64,000 nt of DNA from RHKX01 sp963820055. Lineage in GTDB: Bacteria > Actinomycetota > Thermoleophilia > Solirubrobacterales > 70-9. Positions 1 through 9,295 of this stretch are shown here, in pieces (within the stretch, counting starts at the first letter, position 1; every line of letters begins with the position of its first letter). Below the pieces are notes generated by a model. It was not told the origin of the DNA. It saw only the letters and a list, made by a program, of their open reading frames with translations, and made no database searches. The translations under genes and the position numbers were made by a program. The stretch lies in the NCBI GenBank assembly GCA_963820055.1, contig CAWFYJ010000003.1, positions 62,001-126,000 of the forward strand, read 5' to 3'.

Positions 1-2661
1 GCCGCCGCACTTGATCAGGCACTCGACCGCCCGCTTGTTGACCGCCCGGCAGTCGACCCGCTCGCAGAAGTCCCAGAGCGACTCGAACGGACGCTCCTCG
101 CGGGCCTTGAGGATCGCCTCGACGGCCGAGTAGCCGACGTTCTTGACGGCATCGAGGCCGAAGCGGATCTTGTTGCCGGAGACGACGAACCCGTGGTCGG
201 AGATGTTGACGTCGGGAGGAAGGACCTCGATCCCCATCTCCTCGCAGCGGTTGACGAAGAACGGGACCTTGTCCTTCGTCGACATGACCGAGCTGATCAC
301 GGCAGCCATGTACTCGGCCGGGAAGTTGGCCTTCAGGTAGGCGGTCCGGTAGGCGATCAGCGCGTAACAGGCGGCGTGGGACTTGTTGAAGGAGTAGTCG
401 GCCGCCGCCGTCATCAGCTTCCAGAGGTCGTGGGAGACGGCGGGGTCGGTCTGGGAGGCCGCGGCGCCATCCATGAACTCGGCCTCCATCGTCGCCATCA
501 TGTCCCGCTTCTTCTTGCCGATCGCCTTGCGGAGGTCGTCGGCTCGGGCCGGGCTGAAGCCGCCGATCTGCTTGGAGATCTCCATCAGCTGCTCCTGGTA
601 GATGCAGCAGCCGTAGGTCGCCTCGGTGATCGTCCGCAGGCGCTCGTCCTTGAAGCGCACCGACGACGGGTCGCGCTTGCCGCGCGCGTAGTCGGCGATG
701 TAGCGCATCGCGCCGGGCCGGTAGAGCGAGACGAGGGCGACGATGTCGCCGAACTCGGTCGGTTTGACCTGGCGGAGGGCGTCGCGCATCCCCTCGGACT
801 CGAGCTGGAAGACGCCGACGGAGTCGCCGGCGCGCAGCATCTCGTAGGTCTTCTCGTCGTCGAGCGGCAGGTTTTCGACGTCGAGATCGACGCCGCGGGA
901 GCGCTTGACGATTTCGACCGCGTCCTCGATCACGTCGAGGTTGCGAAGGCCTAGGAAGTCCATCTTCAGGAGGCCGATCTCCTCGACCGGGACCATCGAG
1001 TACTGGGTGACGATCTTGTAGGAGCGCTCGCCGTCCTTTGCCGCACCGCGGTCCTCGGCGAGCTGCAGGGGAACGACCTCCTGCAGGGGCCGGTCGGCGA
1101 TCACGACCGCCGCCGCGTGGATCGAGTGGTTCCGGACGATCCCCTCGAGTCCACGGGCGGTGTCGACGATCTGCCGCGTATCGGGCTCCGTGTCATAGGC
1201 CTTCTTGAGGTCCTCCCCGTCCTTCAGACACTCGTCGAAGCTCGGGCTGCGGCCCATGATCGGCTCCGGGATCAGCTTTGCGATCCGGTCGCCGGCGCCG
1301 TAGTCGAAGCCGAGCACCCGCGCCGCGTCCCGGGTGGCGGCGCGCGGCGCCATCTTGCCGAAGGTGACGATCTGGGCTACCGATTCGCGGCCGTACTTCT
1401 CGGTGACGTAGCGGATCACCCGCTCGCGGCCGCGGACCGAGAAGTCGATGTCGATGTCGGGCATTGACCGGCGCGCCGGGTTCAGGAAGCGCTCGAAGAG
1501 CAGATCGTTCTCGAGCGGGTCGAGGTCGGTGATGCCGAGGCTGTAGGCGACGATCGAGCCGGCGGCCGAGCCGCGGCCGGGGCCTACAGCGACGCCGTTC
1601 TCCTTCGCGTAGCGGACGAAGTCCCAGACGATCAGGAAGTAGGACGGGAAGCCCATCTCCTCGATGACGCCGAGCTCGAACTCGAGCCGCTCGACGGCCT
1701 CGGCCGGAGGCGGGTCGCCGTAGCGCTTGCGGAGGCCCTCGGCGGCGACCCGGCGGAGCATGTCGAGGGGCTCGGAGCCGTCCGGCGTCGGGAACCGCGG
1801 CAGCAGCAGTTCGCCGAGCTGGATCTCGACATTGCAGCGCTCGGCGATCTCGAGCGTGTTCGGGATCGCCTCCGGCCAGGGAGCGAACGCCTCGTTCATC
1901 TCCTCGGCGGTCTTCAAATAGAACTCGTTCGTGTCGAAGCTCATCTTCGGAGCCTCGAGCGTCGACTTCGTCTGCACGCAGAGCAGGGCCGCGTGGTTGC
2001 GGTAGTCCTCGCGGCGCAGGTAGTGGACGTCGGCGGTCCCGACGAGCGGCTTGCCGAGCTCCCTGGCGACGCGGGCGATCCCCTCGTTGGCCTTGTCCTG
2101 CTCGGGGATTCCGTTGACCTGGAGCTCGAAGTACACGTCCTCGGGGCCGAAGATCTGCAGCAGGTCGTCGACGTGGGCGCGGGCGTCGTCGGGGCGGTCC
2201 TCGACCAGTCGCCTGCAGAACCGCGACGCCAGGCAGCCGGTCAGGGCGATGACGCCCTCCGAGTAGCGCTCGAGGAGCTTCGGGTCGACGTTGGCCTTGC
2301 CGCGCGCGAAGCCCTCGAGGAAGCCGGCGGAGCTGAGCTTGACGAGGTTCTTGAAGCCGGTTTCGTTCGCGGCGAGGAGCGTCAGATGGTTGCGCTCCCA
2401 CTTCGTCTTCTGCTTGATCTCCTCGATGTCGTCGACGAGGTAGGCCTCGAGGCCCATGATCGGCTTGATCCCGTGCTTGCCGCAGGCCTGGAAGAGCTCG
2501 ACCGAGCCGTTCATCACGCCGTGGTCGGTGAGGCCGAGGGCCGGCATCCCGAGCTCCGCCGCGCGGGCGGCCATCGCATCGATCTTGTTCGCCCCGTCGA
2601 GCAGCGAATATTCGCTGTGGACGTGCAGATGCGCTGCCTGCTGTGCGGCCGGAGTGCTCAC
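1..2661 (-). CDS. dnaE: DNA polymerase III alpha subunit, N-terminal part
   Basis: Catalytic subunit of the replicative DNA polymerase. The visible 887 codons begin at a GTG (2661) and the 3' end runs off the left edge. The PHP domain opens with HLHVHSEYSLLDGANKID at about residue 11. The polymerase domain shows GPGRGSAAGS near residue 360, PDIDIDF near 400 with two catalytic aspartates, and KMDFLGLRNL near 565 with the third. These are the hallmarks of bacterial family C polymerases. No frame break is seen. The upstream gene on the same strand is a long coiled-coil protein whose stop lies 88 bp away, so a shared transcript is possible. The choice between DnaE1 and a second alpha subunit cannot be made from a partial gene. 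Confidence 0.97.
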   Translation of the reverse strand, partial: MSTPAAQQAAHLHVHSEYSLLDGANKIDAMAARAAELGMPALGLTDHGVMNGSVELFQACGKHGIKPIMGLEAYLVDDIEEIKQKTKWERNHLTLLAANETGFKNLVKLSSAGFLEGFARGKANVDPKLLERYSEGVIALTGCLASRFCRRLVEDRPDDARAHVDDLLQIFGPEDVYFELQVNGIPEQDKANEGIARVARELGKPLVGTADVHYLRREDYRNHAALLCVQTKSTLEAPKMSFDTNEFYLKTAEEMNEAFAPWPEAIPNTLEIAERCNVEIQLGELLLPRFPTPDGSEPLDMLRRVAAEGLRKRYGDPPPAEAVERLEFELGVIEEMGFPSYFLIVWDFVRYAKENGVAVGPGRGSAAGSIVAYSLGITDLDPLENDLLFERFLNPARRSMPDIDIDFSVRGRERVIRYVTEKYGRESVAQIVTFGKMAPRAATRDAARVLGFDYGAGDRIAKLIPEPIMGRSPSFDECLKDGEDLKKAYDTEPDTRQIVDTARGLEGIVRNHSIHAAAVVIADRPLQEVVPLQLAEDRGAAKDGERSYKIVTQYSMVPVEEIGLLKMDFLGLRNLDVIEDAVEIVKRSRGVDLDVENLPLDDEKTYEMLRAGDSVGVFQLESEGMRDALRQVKPTEFGDIVALVSLYRPGAMRYIADYARGKRDPSSVRFKDERLRTITEATYGCCIYQEQLMEISKQIGGFSPARADDLRKAIGKKKRDMMATMEAEFMDGAAASQTDPAVSHDLWKLMTAAADYSFNKSHAACYALIAYRTAYLKANFPAEYMAAVISSVMSTKDKVPFFVNRCEEMGIEVLPPDVNISDHGFVVSGNKIRFGLDAVKNVGYSAVEAILKAREERPFESLWDFCERVDCRAVNKRAVECLIKCGG

Positions 2662-2749
2662 CGGTCCATCATGGCAAGGGGGGTGGATGCCAACCGCGGG
2701 TCGGCGGAGCTTTCCGGGACCGATCTCCGCGTTTTGCGGAAGGCTTCGG

Positions 2750-5275
2750 TCAGCCGGTCCGCTGCTCGGCCCTGTCGATGCGCCCGAGGACGTCGACGAG
2801 CCGCTTCTCGGCCTCGCGGACCCGCTCGGCGGCGTCGCGCTCGGCTGCGGCGGTCCGCTCGCGGATCCGCTCCTCACGCTGCTGCGCCTCATCGACGGCG
2901 GCGAGCCGCTCGCTCGCCGTGGCGGCGGTTCCGGCGATCCGCGCCGACGCCCGCTCCTCCTCGCGGGCGACGACGGTCTCGATCCGGCGCTCGAGCTCGC
3001 CCGAGCGCCGGTCGAACTCGGCTGCGACCGCTTCGGCGGCCCGCTGCTCGATCGCCCGCTCGGTCTCCGCCCGCAGGGCCGTCATCCGCTCCTCGAGGGT
3101 CCGCCGGGCGATGGCGAGCGACGAGTCGATCTCGCGCTCGCGCCTGGACTGCTCATCGCGGCTCACGGCGGCCAGCTCGTCTCCGAGCGCGACCCGCTGC
3201 GCCTTCAGGGCGTCGAGGGAACGGGCGAGCTGCGCCGTCGCGGCGGCTTCGGCCCGCCGGTTGTGATCGCGATAGCTGCGCTTCGAGGTCTCCTCGCGGA
3301 TGGCCTGCACCTGTTCTGCGGTCGCGACGGCCATGGTCTGCCGCAGCTCGTCGCCGGCGACCTTCGTCTCGCCGGCGAGGGCGCTCCGAGCCGCTGCGAC
3401 GGACGACTCCTCGAGCTCGGCGCGTACTCCGGCGACCGCGGCGGCGACCGCCTTCTCGACCCCGACGGGGATCTCCGAAAGCGCCCGGCGCCGCGCCTCG
3501 TCGGCGGCGGCCTCGGCGCTGGCGCTCGCTTCGCGGGCGAGTCCTGCCGAAAGCTCGCCGGACACCGCGGTGAGTCGCTGCTCGAGAAGCGACTGCGCCT
3601 CCATGTGCCGGGTCGCGAGCCGGTCGAGGAGCCGTCCCTCGACGTCGGCGATTCCGGCGTCGAGCTTCTCGGCGGCGATCAGGTCGAGCCGCTCGGAGGC
3701 GGCAGCCATCCGCGCCTCGCCCTTCGCGACCTCACGGGCGATCGCGGCCTCGGCGCTCTGCCGCGCCTCGGCCCGCGAGCGATCGGCGGACTCGGAGTTC
3801 GCCCGCTCGACGTCGGCCTGGGCGGCGACGAGCTTGCGGGCCACCTCGCGCTCGATCCGCTCCGAGAGCTCGGTTCCGAGCTGCTCGATCCGGGCGTCGG
3901 CGCGGCGCCGGACCTCCCCTGCGGTCTCGCTCGCCGCGGTGCTCTGCTCGTTGCGGAGGGAGTCGAAGAGCCCCCGGAGCTCGGCGCCGAGCCCGCCCAG
4001 CCCGCGATCGATCGCCGCCCGGTTCTCCTCCCGGGTGCGCTCGACGTCGGCGGCGAGATCGGTGCGGGCATCGGCGAGCCTGCTCGCGGCAACGGCCTCG
4101 GCTGCCTCGCGGGCGTCGCGGACCGCCGCCGAATGGAGCTCGTCGAGACGCTCGACCGCGGCCGTGAGCTCCTCGCGGGCGGCGGCCGAGAACTCGCGCC
4201 GGGCCCCCTCACGCTCGGCGTCGAGCTGGCGGCGGAGCTCGGTGGCGGTGCTCTGCAGCGCGGCGGCGAGCTCCTCGTTGATGCGCTTGCGGTGTCCGGC
4301 GGCCTCCTCGCGGAGCCGCCGGTCCTGCTCGTCCGCGCCCTCGTCGAATCGCGCCTCGAGTCGCGAGCGCAGGGTCGCCTCGGCCGCTGCGAAGCGGGCC
4401 TCGATCGCGGCGCGCTGGTCGTCGGCGCCGCGGTCGATCCGCTCCTCGAGCTGCGGTACCCGGCTCTCGAACTCCCCGGCCACGGCGGCGCCGGCGGCCT
4501 CACTGGCAGCAGCGAGTGTCCGCCGCCCCTCGCCCTCGATCTGCTGCAACGCCTCGCCGATCTCGCTGTCGAGCCGGCTCTGAACGTCAGCGGCCATCTC
4601 GGCCCGGGCCTCGGCGAGGCGGGCGGTCAGGTCCTCGTGAAGGGCCTTGCGCTCCGCTTCGGCGGTCTCGCGGAGCCCGGCGACCGCCGCACCGACCTCC
4701 TCGTCGATCCGCTTGCGGTTCGCTTCGGCGACCGACGTCCGGAACTCGTCCTGCATCGCGGTGCCGAGCGAGCGGACCCGCAGCTCCGCCTCCTTGAGGG
4801 CGGCATCGACGCGGTCGCGGACCTCGCCGCTGAGCTCCTCGCGGCCGGCCTGGACGGCGGCCGAGACCTCCGAGAGGGCCTGGTCGGCGGCGGCTGCGAG
4901 CGAGCGGCGAACGGCTTCGACCTGCTCGGTTGCGCGGCGGGCGCCGACCGCCTCCTCGCCGAGGGCGGCTTCGAATGCCTCCGATTGAAGCTCGAGCCGG
5001 CGCTCGGCCGCCCGGACGCGGCCGTCGACCCACGCCGACACCCGGCGTTCCACGGAAGCGGCGATGTCGTCCGCGGAGCCGGCGGCCGGGGCATCGGCCT
5101 CGTCTTCTTCGACGCGGACGACCGAGATGTCGGGGGACGGAGCGCCGGAGCTGCCGGCTCCTCGCTCCCCGCGGGCGATCAGCTCCTCGAAGCTCTTTCC
5201 GATCGCCGAGCGGGCCCTGCGGATGCGAAGCTCGGCCTCGTCCTCCTGATCGTTGTGTTCCTCGGGTTCGGCCAC
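2750..5275 (-). CDS. 841-aa alanine/glutamate-rich coiled-coil rod protein
   Basis: Function unknown. The protein (GTG start at 5275) has an acidic, probably disordered first 90 residues. From there to the C-terminus it is almost uninterrupted Ala/Glu/Arg-rich helix with very few prolines, as expected of a long coiled-coil or apolipoprotein-like rod. No signal peptide, membrane segment or nucleotide-binding motif is visible. It lies directly upstream of dnaE on the same strand and is divergent from two further coiled-coil genes, so a structural module is a reasonable guess. The opposite strand is also open over this stretch. The minus-strand product is preferred because its composition is that of a real helical protein, while the plus-strand product is a low-complexity mirror of it. 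Weak annotation as an SMC-like or DivIVA-like protein would be expected from similarity searches. Confidence 0.8.
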   Translation of the reverse strand: MAEPEEHNDQEDEAELRIRRARSAIGKSFEELIARGERGAGSSGAPSPDISVVRVEEDEADAPAAGSADDIAASVERRVSAWVDGRVRAAERRLELQSEAFEAALGEEAVGARRATEQVEAVRRSLAAAADQALSEVSAAVQAGREELSGEVRDRVDAALKEAELRVRSLGTAMQDEFRTSVAEANRKRIDEEVGAAVAGLRETAEAERKALHEDLTARLAEARAEMAADVQSRLDSEIGEALQQIEGEGRRTLAAASEAAGAAVAGEFESRVPQLEERIDRGADDQRAAIEARFAAAEATLRSRLEARFDEGADEQDRRLREEAAGHRKRINEELAAALQSTATELRRQLDAEREGARREFSAAAREELTAAVERLDELHSAAVRDAREAAEAVAASRLADARTDLAADVERTREENRAAIDRGLGGLGAELRGLFDSLRNEQSTAASETAGEVRRRADARIEQLGTELSERIEREVARKLVAAQADVERANSESADRSRAEARQSAEAAIAREVAKGEARMAAASERLDLIAAEKLDAGIADVEGRLLDRLATRHMEAQSLLEQRLTAVSGELSAGLAREASASAEAAADEARRRALSEIPVGVEKAVAAAVAGVRAELEESSVAAARSALAGETKVAGDELRQTMAVATAEQVQAIREETSKRSYRDHNRRAEAAATAQLARSLDALKAQRVALGDELAAVSRDEQSRREREIDSSLAIARRTLEERMTALRAETERAIEQRAAEAVAAEFDRRSGELERRIETVVAREEERASARIAGTAATASERLAAVDEAQQREERIRERTAAAERDAAERVREAEKRLVDVLGRIDRAEQRTG

Positions 5276-5312
5276 GTCGGAACCGTCCTACCACGATCAC
5301 GGAGGCGGCGCA

Positions 5313-5335
5313 GCCGCAATTCGCGGCTTTTGCGG
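5313..5335. promoter_or_regulatory. Overlapping inverted repeats between divergent coiled-coil genes
   Basis: GCCGC-aattc-GCGGC (5313-5327) forms a perfect hairpin. It overlaps a second possible pairing, CCGCAA (5314-5319) with TTGCGG (5330-5335). The site lies in the 106-bp gap between two divergently transcribed genes, so it could be an operator or an mRNA structure. Nothing in the sequence tells which. Confidence 0.3.
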
Positions 5336-5369
5336 GAGCGACGTCCATTTCTGACGCCTTCGCGGATCC

Positions 5370-5375
5370 TAAGAT
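5370..5375 (+). promoter_or_regulatory. Possible -10 element (TAAGAT) for a leaderless mRNA
   Basis: TAAGAT ends six bases before the GTG start at 5382, the spacing expected if transcription begins at the start codon. No Shine-Dalgarno sequence precedes this GTG, which agrees with a leaderless message. No convincing -35 was found. Confidence 0.3.
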
Positions 5376-5381
5376 GGATTC

Positions 5382-5789
5382 GTGGGAACTCCTGCCAGCG
5401 AGCAGATCCGGAGATCGCTGCTGGCGAGCCGCTCCGAGGCCGATCGACTCGTCGCCATCGCCGAGCGTAAGGCGGGTGCGCTCGCCGAAGCCGCGGGGGA
5501 CGCGGATCGGGCTCTCGCCGCGGCTCGAATCGAGCGGCTGAACAAGCTTCGCGATCAACTCCGAGACCAGCAGCGTCAGATCGAGGTCTGCTATGCCGCG
5601 ATGGCCGAGGCGATGGCGATCAGCAGCCTCAAGCTCGCCGAGATCGCCCGCAACGCGGACTTCAGCGCACCGCCCTGGCCATCGGGAATTCGCCGCACCG
5701 TCGAGATCAAGCTCGCGGAGACGCGGGAGATCACCTTCAGGTTCGAGACCGGCGGCGCCGAGACCCGGACTTCCCAGCATCGGGTTTAG
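5382..5789 (+). CDS. 135-aa coiled-coil protein
   Basis: Function unknown. Residues 5-85 are an Ala/Arg/Glu-rich amphipathic helix (SEADRLVAIAERKAG and RLNKLRDQLRDQQRQIEV). A short segment predicted to be beta (RTVEIKLAETREITFRFE) follows, so the protein may be a rod with a small C-terminal domain. No signal peptide or membrane segment is seen. The gene is the first of two plus-strand genes and is divergent from the 841-aa rod. The GTG start at 5382 was chosen because it opens the helical segment and has a -10-like box at leaderless spacing. Confidence 0.7.
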   Translation: MGTPASEQIRRSLLASRSEADRLVAIAERKAGALAEAAGDADRALAAARIERLNKLRDQLRDQQRQIEVCYAAMAEAMAISSLKLAEIARNADFSAPPWPSGIRRTVEIKLAETREITFRFETGGAETRTSQHRV

Positions 5790-5878
5790 TATCGCCGGGC
5801 AATCGAAGGGAAGTAGGCAGTCATCGACGATCAAGTTCAACCTGGAACGCCCCGGAACCGAGCCGCTGGGGCGCCGGT

Positions 5879-7074
5879 GTGAGCCAGCCGTCCGCGGCCG
5901 TCCAGGCGACGATGCAGCAGATGACCGATCAGATGCAGACGGTCATCGAAGCGGCCGAGCGTGCCGCCGAGGCCATTCGCTTCGACGCCGAGGAACAGGC
6001 GCGACGCCACCTCGCCGATGCCCAGCGGAAGGCCGACCGCCTGACCGCTGAACGCGTCGGCCTGATCTCGGAGCTGACCGACGACCTGATTCGCCATGCC
6101 GCCAACGTCCGCGACCACTCCGAGCAGATGGTCCGCGCCCTCGAGGACGCGATCAACTCGGTCACCGACAAGCTCGAGCAGCCGGCGATGACCGACCCGT
6201 TCTCGGATTCCACCCCGCTACCGCCTGCGGCGCAGTCCGGGCTCGACTTCCAGCAGCTTCCGGAGACCGCTCCGCCGCCGCCGCCGTTCGCCGAGGCGCC
6301 ACCGCCCCCGCCCCCGTCGCTCCCGACGGAGGCACCTCCGGCCGCGCCCTCGTTCGGCGAGCCGGGGCCGTCTGCTCCCGCCTTCTCGGCCCCGGAGCCC
6401 GCTGCGCAACCGCCCTTCGGGAGCCCGGCCCCGGAGCCCGCTCCGCCGTCACCCGCCGAACCGGACGATGCCAGCTACACGGACCTGGTCGGGGTGCCCG
6501 GCCAGCAGGTGGCTCCTCCCCCCGCCACCGCCCCCCGCCCCCGCCCCCGCCCCCGCCGGCGTCGGCGCCGGCCCCGGAATTCAGACCGACCGCCGCCGAG
6601 GCTGCCGAAGACGGCCCCGCCGCGCCCGTCGAGACCGTCGAGCCGGCCGATGACGCGGCGCCCTCCGAACCCGAGGCGGGCGTCGCGGTCTCGCAGCAGG
6701 CGCTCATGCATGCGACCCGACTTGCGATTGCGGGCGAGAGCCGGGCCTCGATCAGCGACTCGCTTCGCCGCGACCACGGTGTTGCCGACCCGGATCCGAT
6801 CGTCAACCAGGTCCTCGGCGACTCCACGACGGCCCCGCAGGGGGCGACCGACCCGGCCCCCGCGGCCGAGCCGGCTGATCCGGAGGAGCCGGCGGCGGCG
6901 ACGGACGATGACGCGGAGGTGCCTCTCGACGTGATCCTCTACGCGACGCGGCGGGCGGCCAACGGTGTCGCTCCGACGGCGATCGCCTCCGAGCTGCGTC
7001 TCCGCTACGGCATCCAGGACCCGGAGCCCGTCATCGCCAGGGTGATCGGATCCGATCCGGGCCAGGGCTCCTGA
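5879..7074 (+). CDS. DivIVA-like coiled-coil/proline-rich protein with duplicated C-terminal motif (frame broken)
   Basis: Function unknown. Three parts can be read. Residues 1-105 are a coiled coil of DivIVA style (DAEEQARRHLADAQRKADRL). About 170 residues of Pro/Ala-rich linker follow, then a C-terminal region with two copies of a 36-residue motif (6712-6819 and 6943-7050), each ending in a DPxP turn. The reading frame changes inside a C-rich tract near 6520-6560. Upstream sequence reads well in one frame (GQQVAPPPATAP), and downstream sequence reads well only in the next (EFRPTAAEAAEDGPAAP onward). Continuing in the first frame gives an implausible Arg-rich product. Either an indel error or slippage in the (CCCCCG)n run is likely. 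The GTG start follows the preceding coiled-coil gene by 89 bp. Confidence 0.7.
6712..7050 (+). repeat. Two copies of a 36-residue protein motif
   Basis: Translated segments 6712-6819 and 6943-7050 align without gaps over 36 residues with about 14 identities. The shared pattern is ATRxA..G.....I...LR...G..DPxP....VxG. Each copy looks like two helices joined by an acidic turn. A Pro/Ala/Glu-rich spacer of about 40 residues separates them. Confidence 0.7.
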
Positions 7075-7104
7075 GCCTGCCGCCGCGCGGGCTCAGAAAC
7101 CGGA

Positions 7105-7270
7105 TCAGCCCTCTTCGACGTCCCGCGAGGCGAGCAGGTAGGCGCCGACGGCCCCACCGATGATCGCGCCGGCCAGGGCCAGCGCGCCGGCCGCCTGGAC
7201 GCTGCCTGCCGAACTGGCGGCGGAATACGTAGACCACCAGCCGCCCGATGCTTGTGTACACGAAGGTCAT
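7105..7270 (-). CDS. Small single-pass membrane protein, frame broken
   Basis: The ATG at 7270 opens MTFVYTSIGRLVVYVFRRQFG. That frame then becomes Arg/Pro-rich nonsense. From about 7190 the next frame reads VQAAGALALAGAIIGGAV and GAYLLASRDVEEG followed by a stop, a convincing glycine-zipper transmembrane helix with a charged tail. That frame has no start codon of its own after its last upstream stop. The simplest reading is one protein of about 55 residues interrupted by a single indel. Function is unknown. It is convergent with the coiled-coil gene to the left and lies 9 bp downstream of argG. Confidence 0.45.
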
Positions 7271-7279
7271 GTCGTCAGG

Positions 7280-8540
7280 CTAGCGATCCCGGGCGCGTGC
7301 CCGGTACGCCATCCGCGTCTGCAGTGAGAAGAGCTCGATGAAACCCGGGCTGGCGTGCTGGCTGAATTCGCCGCCGGACTCGCCGAAGCCGGCGAGCCGT
7401 TCGTCGTAAAGCGCGAAAGGCGAGCTTCTACCGACCACCCGGGCCGAGCCCTTGAAGAGCTTCACGGTCACCTCACCGGTCGTGAACTCGTTGGCCGCCT
7501 CCATGTACGCATCGAGGTCGGTGCGAAGCGGCTCGTACCAGAGGCCCGCATAGCAGAGGTAGGCCCAATGGTTATCGAGCGTCGCCTTGAAGTTGTTCTG
7601 GTGGATCGTCGAGACCAGCTTCTCGAGGTCCTTGTGAGCGGCCAGGAGAATGGTCGCCGCCGGGACCTCGTAGATGTCGCGGACCTTGAGTCCGACGATC
7701 CGGTCCTCGATGTGATCGACGATCCCGACCCCATGCCGGCGACCGGCATCGGAGACCCTCTCGATGAGCTCTACGAGGCCATAGTCTCGCCGTCGAGTGA
7801 AACCGGGCGGCCGGCCTCGAAACCGATGATGATCAGCTCGGATTCGTCGGGCGCAAGCTCGGGCCTCGTGACGAGCTGAAAGACGTCGTCCGGCGGAGCC
7901 TTGTCGATGTCCTCGATGGCGCGGCCCTCCGATGAGCGCCCCCAGAGGTTGTCATCGATCGAATACGGGGGTTTCTCGGTCCCGCCGGAGACCGGTATGC
8001 GGTGCTCGCGGGCGTAAGCGATCTCCTCCTCGCGGCCCATCGACCACTCCCGGACCGGTGCCAGGACACGGATCTCGGGTGCGAGCGTCGCGATCGTCGA
8101 GTCGATCCGGACCTGGTCGTTGCCCTTGCCGGTGCAACCGTGAGCGATCGTGTCGCAGCCGTGCTCGCGTGCGGCCGCCACAGCGATCCGCGCGATCAGG
8201 GGGCGTGCGAGCGCGGTGAACAGCGGGTATCCGCCCCCGTAGAGGGCGTTCGCTCGGATCGCCGGGGCGACGAAGTCGGCCGCGAACTCCTCGCGCGCGT
8301 CGACCACGAGGGTCTCCGCCGCGCCCATGTCCTGTGCCTTCTTCGTGATCGCTTCCCAGTCCTCGCCGGCTGCCCGAGCTCGACCGTCAGGGTGACGACC
8401 TCCGCCCCGTACTGAGCCTGGATCCAGTGCAGCATCACGCTCGTGTCGAGCCCGCCCGAATAGAGCAGGAGAACTTTCCCGACCTGTGCGGGGTCCGCTT
8501 GGTAGGACGCGATGCGGGGGTTGGAATCGGAGGCGGTCAC
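7280..8540 (-). CDS. argG: Argininosuccinate synthase, two frame breaks
   Basis: ArgG joins citrulline and aspartate with ATP, the penultimate step of arginine synthesis. The N-terminal segment (GTG at 8540) carries the ATP-binding PP-loop LLLYSGGLDTSV. The middle segment has HGCTGKGNDQVR and REHRIPVSGGTEKPPYSIDDN split by frame, and the last segment has GVGIVDHIEDRIVGLK and HASPGFIELFSLQTR. Together they give about 420 residues, close to the family length. The frame changes near 8370 (ELGQP then AGEDWEAITKKAQDMG) and near 7782 (SLDGET then LVELIERVSDAGR). All conserved blocks are present, so this looks like an intact gene hit by two small indels rather than a decayed pseudogene. It is separated from the other arg genes, which lie at 11.9-16.2 kb. 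Confidence 0.93.
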
Positions 8541-8619
8541 GGACGCGGCAGTCTTTCACGCCCACGATGCCGATGGCATGTGGACCCGGCGCGGCCGGCT
8601 TCCGCAATGATCTGCCGGG

Positions 8620-9291
8620 ATGGCACGCGTCCTCCGGATTCTCTCGGTCGCACTGATAACGGCCGGCATCGTCGTCCTCGTCGACGCGGGGGCGACGCTT
8701 GCGTGGAAGGAGCCGCTCTCCGCCATCTATGGACAGCTTCAGCAATCGAAGGCGGAGGACGAGCTCGCCGGGCTGGAGCAGAGCTACCTCGCCGATGCCG
8801 ACTTCGGGCACGGCCCGAGCTTCGAACAGCGGGCGCGACCGCTCGCGAAGCGGTTCGGAGAGACCATCGCCGACGGAGACGCGATCGGGCGGGTTGCGGT
8901 GCCGTCGGTGGGAATCGACTACGTCTTCGTTCAGGGAACCAGCGAGGCCGACCTCGAGAAGGGCCCCGGGCATTACCCGGAGACGGGTCTGCCGGGACAG
9001 GGCAAGACCATCGGGATCGCCGGCCACAGGACGACCTACCTGGCGCCCTTCCGGAAGATCGCCGAGATCGACGAGGGAGACGACGTCGTGCTCCGGATGC
9101 CCTACGGGAAGTTCACATACGAGGTCGTGAAGACGGAAGTGGTGGATCCGACCGATGTCGCCGTGGTCGACGACGTCGGGGTCGAACGGGTCGTGCTGAC
9201 GGCCTGTCACCCGCTCTACAGCGCCGCCCAGCGCTACGTGATCACGGCGAATCTGAAGAGCGCCGAGCCCCCGTCCGGGTCCGGGTCCTGA
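8620..9291 (+). CDS. Sortase family transpeptidase
   Basis: Sortases are membrane-anchored cysteine transpeptidases that cleave a sorting signal and join the protein to a wall or pilin nucleophile. The 223-aa protein has an N-terminal signal-anchor helix (residues 5-28). Its catalytic triad is visible: His in GIAGHRTTYLAPF, Cys in VLTACHPLY and Arg in AAQRYVI. The GDAIGRVAVPSVGIDYVFVQG beta-barrel entry is also typical. The size and LTAC motif fit class D/E enzymes rather than class A. No LPXTG-type substrate gene was recognised in the window. It is divergent from argG with 79 bp between start codons and nearly abuts a convergent epimerase gene. Confidence 0.9.
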   Translation: MARVLRILSVALITAGIVVLVDAGATLAWKEPLSAIYGQLQQSKAEDELAGLEQSYLADADFGHGPSFEQRARPLAKRFGETIADGDAIGRVAVPSVGIDYVFVQGTSEADLEKGPGHYPETGLPGQGKTIGIAGHRTTYLAPFRKIAEIDEGDDVVLRMPYGKFTYEVVKTEVVDPTDVAVVDDVGVERVVLTACHPLYSAAQRYVITANLKSAEPPSGSGS

Positions 9292-9295
9292 TTTC

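Noticed and set aside
2456..5470. A 1,004-codon open frame on the plus strand opposite the coiled-coil rod and dnaE start.
   Set aside because: Its product is a low-complexity mirror of the helical protein, it runs into dnaE, and it has no recognisable segment. High GC opens antisense frames readily.
7280..8540. argG as a true pseudogene.
   Set aside because: All conserved blocks remain and similar breaks affect essential genes in the same segment, so error is more likely.
8620..9291. Sortase plus dedicated substrate (pilus-like locus).
   Set aside because: No LPXTG-like sorting signal was found in neighbouring proteins. The Ser/Thr-rich membrane protein ends without one.
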